DNA of 32,513 nt, taken from NCBI GenBank assembly GCA_951812665.1, contig CATOST010000001.1:1-32513 (forward strand). The letters run 5' to 3'. The notes under the pieces are model-generated. The model saw only the letters and a program-made list of their open reading frames with translations. It made no database searches and was not told the DNA's origin. Positions 32,287-32,513 of this stretch are shown piece after piece. The translations under genes and the position numbers were made by a program. Each line of letters begins with the position of its first letter. Positions within the stretch are counted from its first letter, which is position 1. Origin of the DNA: an uncultured Acidobacteriota bacterium. Its GTDB lineage: Bacteria; Acidobacteriota; UBA6911; RPQK01; JAJDTT01.

Positions 32287-32513
32287 CTACCATTCGCCGT
32301 GCTTGTATCGTTTGGCCCAATCGACCCCTTGCCAGCTCATGAGCTTGCGGGGCCGGACGAACAACAGCCATCTGGGCTCGTTCAGAGTCGGAACCAGGTA
32401 GTCCGGGCCCCGGTGTCCCAGGTAGCGCAGCGACATTCTACGGGCGATCTCGACCCATCTTCCACCCACGTTGGGCTCCTCCAGGACCTCGGCCTCGCCC
32501 CGGACCAGGACCC
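32287..32513 (-). CDS. PNPOx-like (pyridoxamine oxidase/F420-type) protein, C-terminal part
   Basis: The frame enters from beyond the right edge and ends at 32287, giving the last 75 residues or so. It reads VLVRGEAEVLEEPN, then EIARRMSLRYLGHRGPDYL, then PRWLLFVRPRKLMSWQGVDW. This is the C-terminal pattern of split-barrel flavin/F420-binding proteins (beta strand, helix with RYLG, a strand ending in Pro-x-Lys and a Trp). Members reduce or oxidise small substrates with FMN or F420. The N-terminal cofactor-binding part is outside the window, so cofactor and substrate cannot be judged. The same-direction small gene starts about 70 bases downstream. Confidence 0.7.
   Translation of the reverse strand, partial: VLVRGEAEVLEEPNVGGRWVEIARRMSLRYLGHRGPDYLVPTLNEPRWLLFVRPRKLMSWQGVDWAKRYKHGEW

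Overview
The window is GC-rich, densely packed bacterial DNA with short intergenic gaps and many ATGA-type or longer gene overlaps. There are no tRNAs, rRNAs, CRISPR arrays or complete insertion sequences. Three proteins carry Tat signals: a DegT-family aminotransferase, a Gfo/Idh oxidoreductase and an SMP-30 family lactonase. Together with an MqnD-like protein and a CysM/CysO/JAMM cysteine operon, this suggests an uncultured Acidobacteriota-like or similar environmental heterotroph. That placement is inference; no marker gene settles it.

Layout. 1-1834 (minus) is a cysteine operon: Rrf2 regulator, CysM-type synthase, JAMM peptidase and the first codons of what is probably the CysO sulfur carrier. 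1936-4265 (minus) holds a metallo-beta-lactamase-fold hydrolase, a HAD hydrolase and an MqnA/MqnD-family protein. 4399-5593 (minus) is a PIN-domain ribonuclease behind an unrecognised 224-residue protein, with an AT-rich leader and a 9-bp inverted repeat. 5675-5812 is a small intergenic repeat cluster. 5848-14504 (minus) has a receiver-less OmpR-type winged-helix protein, a double-length fructose-bisphosphate aldolase/phosphatase, a radical SAM protein, a Tat-exported DegT aminotransferase, an ornithine cyclodeaminase family protein and a class I aminotransferase. 14655-18566 (plus) has a threonine-aldolase-like enzyme, a TIM-barrel glycosidase-like protein and a Tat Gfo/Idh oxidoreductase. 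18977-19881 (plus) is a decayed ATPase/TOPRIM pair. 19889-21250 (minus) is a class III aminotransferase. 21479-26100 (plus) is a frameshifted Gfo/Idh gene coupled to a Dpp/Opp-type binding protein and two permeases. 26126-29117 (minus) is a second glycosidase-like protein and the Tat SMP-30 lactonase. 29178-29542 (minus) is a broken VapBC pair. 29658-30074 (minus) is a small membrane protein with an SPFH-like tail. 30261-32012 (plus) is glutaminyl-tRNA synthetase. 32029-32513 (minus) is a small conserved protein and a partial PNPOx-like protein.

How the parts fit. Housekeeping blocks (cysteine synthesis, GlnRS, gluconeogenic FBPase, MqnD-like) alternate with catabolic blocks for sugar- or amino-acid-derived solutes (Gfo/Idh, lactonase, glycosidase-like proteins, aminotransferases, ABC importer). 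Decayed accessory modules lie between them.

Most unusual items: (1) the 844-residue FBP aldolase/phosphatase, which reads as two tandem copies of the fold with only the second keeping the catalytic residues; (2) the PIN gene paired with an unknown protein and a palindromic operator-like site; (3) the ATPase-TOPRIM pair in which both genes carry internal in-frame deletions; (4) a 22-bp-stem hairpin at 15761-15830.
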